Positions 14,690 through 16,790 of a stretch of 16,790 nt of DNA are shown here, one piece after another (position 1 is the first letter of the stretch; the number at the start of each line of letters is the position of its first letter). Origin of the DNA: CAJXCL01 sp964394335 (GTDB lineage Bacteria > Nitrospinota > Nitrospinia > CAJXCL01); assembly GCA_964394335.1 (NCBI GenBank), contig CAYMVZ010000053.1:1-16790 (forward strand). The letters run 5' to 3'. Both the position numbers and the translations under genes were made by a program. The notes under the pieces are model-generated. The model saw nothing but the letters and a program-made list of their open reading frames with translations. It was not told the origin of the DNA and did no database searches.

Positions 14690-15997
14690 ATGAAAATAGA
14701 CGATTTTCGATTAAAACTTGGTAATAAAGAGTTTCTGCCAATCATTATAGGCGGCATGGGAGTTAATATTTCCACATTAGAACTTGCTGTTGAAGCTGCC
14801 AGATTAGGAGGCATTGGGCACATTTCAGATGCAGAATCGCCTACTGTTGCTGATCGGTGTTCTGGTACCCATTTTGTAAGAAAGAAAAGGGAGCGATTTA
14901 AGTCAAACATTAAAAACAGAAACAAGTCAGGAGTTCACTTTGATCTGGAAGAATTAGCTGAAGCACAACTGCTTTTTGTCAGAAAAACCATGGAATCCAA
15001 GCAAGGAGAAGGGGCTATATTCATTAACTGCATGGAAAAGCTGACAATGAATAACCCACGAGAAACATTAAAAACCCGTTTAACAGCAGCTATGGATGGT
15101 GGAATTGATGGCATTAGCCTGAGCGCAGGACTTCATTTACAATCTTTAGCATTGGTCCAGCACCATCCCCGTTTTCATGATGTTAAATTTGGAATTATTG
15201 TTTCTTCTGTTAGGGCTTTAAAACTCTTTCTTCGCCGTGCAGCCAGGTTAAAACGATATCCCGATTATATTATTGTTGAAGGTCCTTTAGCGGGTGGACA
15301 TATTGGCTTTGATGCCAATAATTGGAAGCAGTATGATTTAAAAACTATTGTGAGGGAAGTTCTATATTTTTTAAAAGAAGAAGAACTCAAGATTCCTGTA
15401 ATTGCTGCGGGAGGAATCTTCACAGGCACAGACGGTGTTGAATTTATCCAGTTAGGGGCTTCAGCCATTCAGGTATCAACACGGTTCACAGTAGCTCATG
15501 AGTCAGGGCTTCCGGACTCTGTGAAACAGGAGTATTTTCAAGCGGAAGAAAAAGATGTTGTTGTTAATACCGTTTCTCCAACCGGGTATCCTATGCGCAT
15601 GCTTTTACAATCTCCCGGACTAAGGGCTAAAACAAGGCCAAACTGTGAAGCACTGGGGTACTTATTGGATAGAAATGGGGAATGTGCTTACCTTAACGCT
15701 TATTATGATGGTTTGGATAGAAATAGTGGAAAAAGTATTCTTGTTAAAGATAAAATTTGTCTATGCACGCACATGCAGGTTTATCAATGCTGGACATGTG
15801 GCCATAGTGTACACCGGTTAAAAGACACTACCTGCAAGTTGCCGGATGGGTCATATCAATTACTTACTGCTGAACATATATTTAAGGATTATCAGTTTAG
15901 CGAAGACCATCAGATTCAACTCCCGGATGAAGTCGATGGCATGGCAGTAGAGCATACGGAAACAGAAAAAAAACCACTTGAAGTTAAAAGTGGTTAG
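14690..15997 (+). CDS. Nitronate monooxygenase / FabK-like FMN-dependent (NPD) TIM-barrel protein
   Basis: This 435-aa protein has the 2-nitropropane dioxygenase fold signature: PIIIGGMGVNIS (17-28), AGGHIG with the family's conserved H204, IPVIAAGGIFTG (235-246) and GASAIQVSTRF (256-266), the last two being the FMN phosphate-binding loops. Relatives oxidise nitronates or reduce enoyl-ACP; the substrate here cannot be told. The C-terminal ~130 residues go beyond the barrel and contain C357-x-C359, C367-x2-C370 and C382, which may bind zinc or an iron-sulfur cluster. I prefer ATG 14690 to TTG 14669, but neither has a clear ribosome binding site. An 8-bp inverted repeat (15972-15979 with 15988-15995) overlaps the stop. 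The gene appears monocistronic. Confidence 0.88.
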   Translation: MKIDDFRLKLGNKEFLPIIIGGMGVNISTLELAVEAARLGGIGHISDAESPTVADRCSGTHFVRKKRERFKSNIKNRNKSGVHFDLEELAEAQLLFVRKTMESKQGEGAIFINCMEKLTMNNPRETLKTRLTAAMDGGIDGISLSAGLHLQSLALVQHHPRFHDVKFGIIVSSVRALKLFLRRAARLKRYPDYIIVEGPLAGGHIGFDANNWKQYDLKTIVREVLYFLKEEELKIPVIAAGGIFTGTDGVEFIQLGASAIQVSTRFTVAHESGLPDSVKQEYFQAEEKDVVVNTVSPTGYPMRMLLQSPGLRAKTRPNCEALGYLLDRNGECAYLNAYYDGLDRNSGKSILVKDKICLCTHMQVYQCWTCGHSVHRLKDTTCKLPDGSYQLLTAEHIFKDYQFSEDHQIQLPDEVDGMAVEHTETEKKPLEVKSG

Positions 15998-16030
15998 TAA
16001 ACTAAAGAGGAAATGGTGTCACATTTCAGC

Positions 16031-16152
16031 GGGCTGTTGCCCAAAGCGAATTAATAAATCCTAATACCCTTCGGCAAGCTCAGGGTAACAATATCAATGT
16101 CATGCTGAGCCTGCCGAAGCATGTTTTTCACATAATTTATTTGGGCAACAGC
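16031..16152. repeat. Nested inverted repeat, MITE-like
   Basis: Outer perfect 13-bp arms GCTGTTGCCCAAA (16033-16045) and its complement (16140-16152) bound a 120-bp unit. Inside is an imperfect palindrome with 22-nt arms (16069-16090 with 16098-16119, 18 of 22 paired) built on CTTCGGCAAGCTCAG. The two-level symmetry suggests one small palindromic element inserted within another, or a MITE. The CTTCGGCAGGCTCAGCATGACA type is a familiar dispersed repeat in several bacterial phyla. It contains no open reading frame. Confidence 0.6.
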
Positions 16153-16179
16153 TCGGCGCCACTCGACAGAAAGATTTAC

Positions 16180-16231
16180 ACTCCCCCGTCATCTGAAGGG
16201 TTATCCCTTGATAACGGGAATTGTTGGGAGT
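16180..16231. terminator. Multi-tier stem-loop between convergent genes, possible terminator
   Basis: Three nested stems can form: ACTCCC/GGGAGT (16180-16185 with 16226-16231), CCCGTCAT/ATAACGGG (16185-16192 with 16211-16218, one mismatch), and AAGGG/CCCTT (16196-16200 with 16205-16209) around a TTAT loop. Only four T follow on the + strand and none on the - strand. It lies between the convergent nitronate monooxygenase and ogt genes, where a terminator is expected. It may instead be another repeat. Confidence 0.4.
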
Positions 16232-16269
16232 TTTACCCTGGTTAAGGGGAAAGCATGAGGCATCACCTC

Positions 16270-16782
16270 TTACCAGTTTGCATGCCCTTCAATGGAGAGC
16301 ATTTTTCTTTTTATTAAGATACCACCGGGAGTTGAAAACCCTCCCAATCTCCCATCGCTTTTAATAACCCGATGACACGGTATAATTAACGGGACAGGAT
16401 TTTTACCCAGAGCGTTTCCCACTGCCCTTGCCCCATTGGGAACACCTGCTTTTTCCGCAAGCCATTTATAAGTTTTCACTTTTCCAAAAGGTATTTTCAT
16501 TGCCTGTTTATAAACCTTTTTTTCAAAGTCAGTCATTGCTCCCATGTTTACGGGAAGATTAAATCGAACATTTTTACCTTTGAAATAACTACATATATTC
16601 CTGATAAGGATTGTAATTCTGCCTGAGCGTCCAACAATGCTTTTATTATAGGAATGAATGCTCTTTTCCAGCTTTTCTTTTTTCATTCCTGGCAGATAGA
16701 TTTTTATGAGTCCATGTTTTCCATAAATAATTCCGCACCACCCGAGAGATGTTTTAAAAATGGCATAGTAGTCAGCGCTCAT
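16270..16782 (-). CDS. ogt: Methylated-DNA--protein-cysteine S-methyltransferase
   Basis: This 170-aa protein is of normal length for Ogt/MGMT. It transfers alkyl groups from O6-alkylguanine to its own cysteine, a suicide DNA repair reaction. The active-site motif IIPCHRVI gives Cys136. The helix-turn-helix region FGKVKTYKWLAEKAG (99-113) and ARAVGNAL (118-125) supplies the DNA-binding helix and the arginine finger R119. GRLGGFSTPGG (144-154) is the substrate-binding loop. The N-terminal domain (about 1-80) is poorly conserved, as usual. Only 8 nt upstream of the ATG are visible, so the ribosome binding site and any alternative start cannot be judged. Confidence 0.94.
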   Translation of the reverse strand: MSADYYAIFKTSLGWCGIIYGKHGLIKIYLPGMKKEKLEKSIHSYNKSIVGRSGRITILIRNICSYFKGKNVRFNLPVNMGAMTDFEKKVYKQAMKIPFGKVKTYKWLAEKAGVPNGARAVGNALGKNPVPLIIPCHRVIKSDGRLGGFSTPGGILIKRKMLSIEGHANW

Positions 16783-16790
16783 TAAACTTC

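Overview
The window is AT-rich bacterial DNA with long repeat-laden spacers. A very large exported TolB-propeller/TPR/CHAT protein, REP-type (Y1/HUH) transposon copies, type II toxin-antitoxin genes and integron parts suggest a large, repeat-rich genome. An anammox-type planctomycete (Scalindua/Brocadia-like) would fit. That is inference from gene style only, since no rRNA or marker gene is present. All family names below come from recognising motifs, not from database searches.

Layout, left to right. (1) 1-1676: a repeat fragment, a 14-bp-arm operator-like inverted repeat, then a two-gene + strand unit: a DUF1326 protein with a CxC-x3-CxC cysteine cluster and a DUF2182 polytopic membrane protein with conserved Cys/His. 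(2) 1734-2926, - strand: a VapBC pair and a small secreted protein of unknown function with a possibly structured leader. (3) 3128-4174: a REP-associated (RAYT, IS200-like) element with 26-bp terminal inverted repeats and a frameshifted transposase. (4) 4218-5547: what I read as the wreck of an integron. An attC site resembling the Vibrio VCR type follows a cassette gene whose stop codon lies inside the attC core. The cassette's 5' junction is exactly complementary to that core. On the opposite strand, at the place expected for intI, a frameshifted C-terminal scrap of a tyrosine recombinase carries the SPLD ending typical of integron integrases. The RAYT element appears to have landed in the first codons of the next cassette. 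(5) 5548-5924: degenerate tandem repeats and a long palindromic repeat that could terminate the giant gene.

(6) 5925-14231, - strand: one 2768-residue exported protein. It runs signal peptide, TolB-like beta-propeller with an embedded EF-hand-like loop, first TPR array, a CHAT protease domain that has lost both catalytic residues, second TPR array, and a C-terminal CHAT domain with intact His2636/Cys2681. It looks like an internally duplicated TPR-CHAT module in which the first copy became a pseudoprotease. (7) 14232-16790: a structured divergent spacer, an FMN-dependent nitronate monooxygenase/FabK-like protein with a C-terminal Cys-rich extension, a nested MITE-like inverted repeat and a stem-loop, and finally an O6-alkylguanine-DNA alkyltransferase on the - strand.

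The two signals most worth following are the decayed integron (attC plus cassette plus intI relic) and the giant exported protein pairing a dead CHAT domain with a live one.
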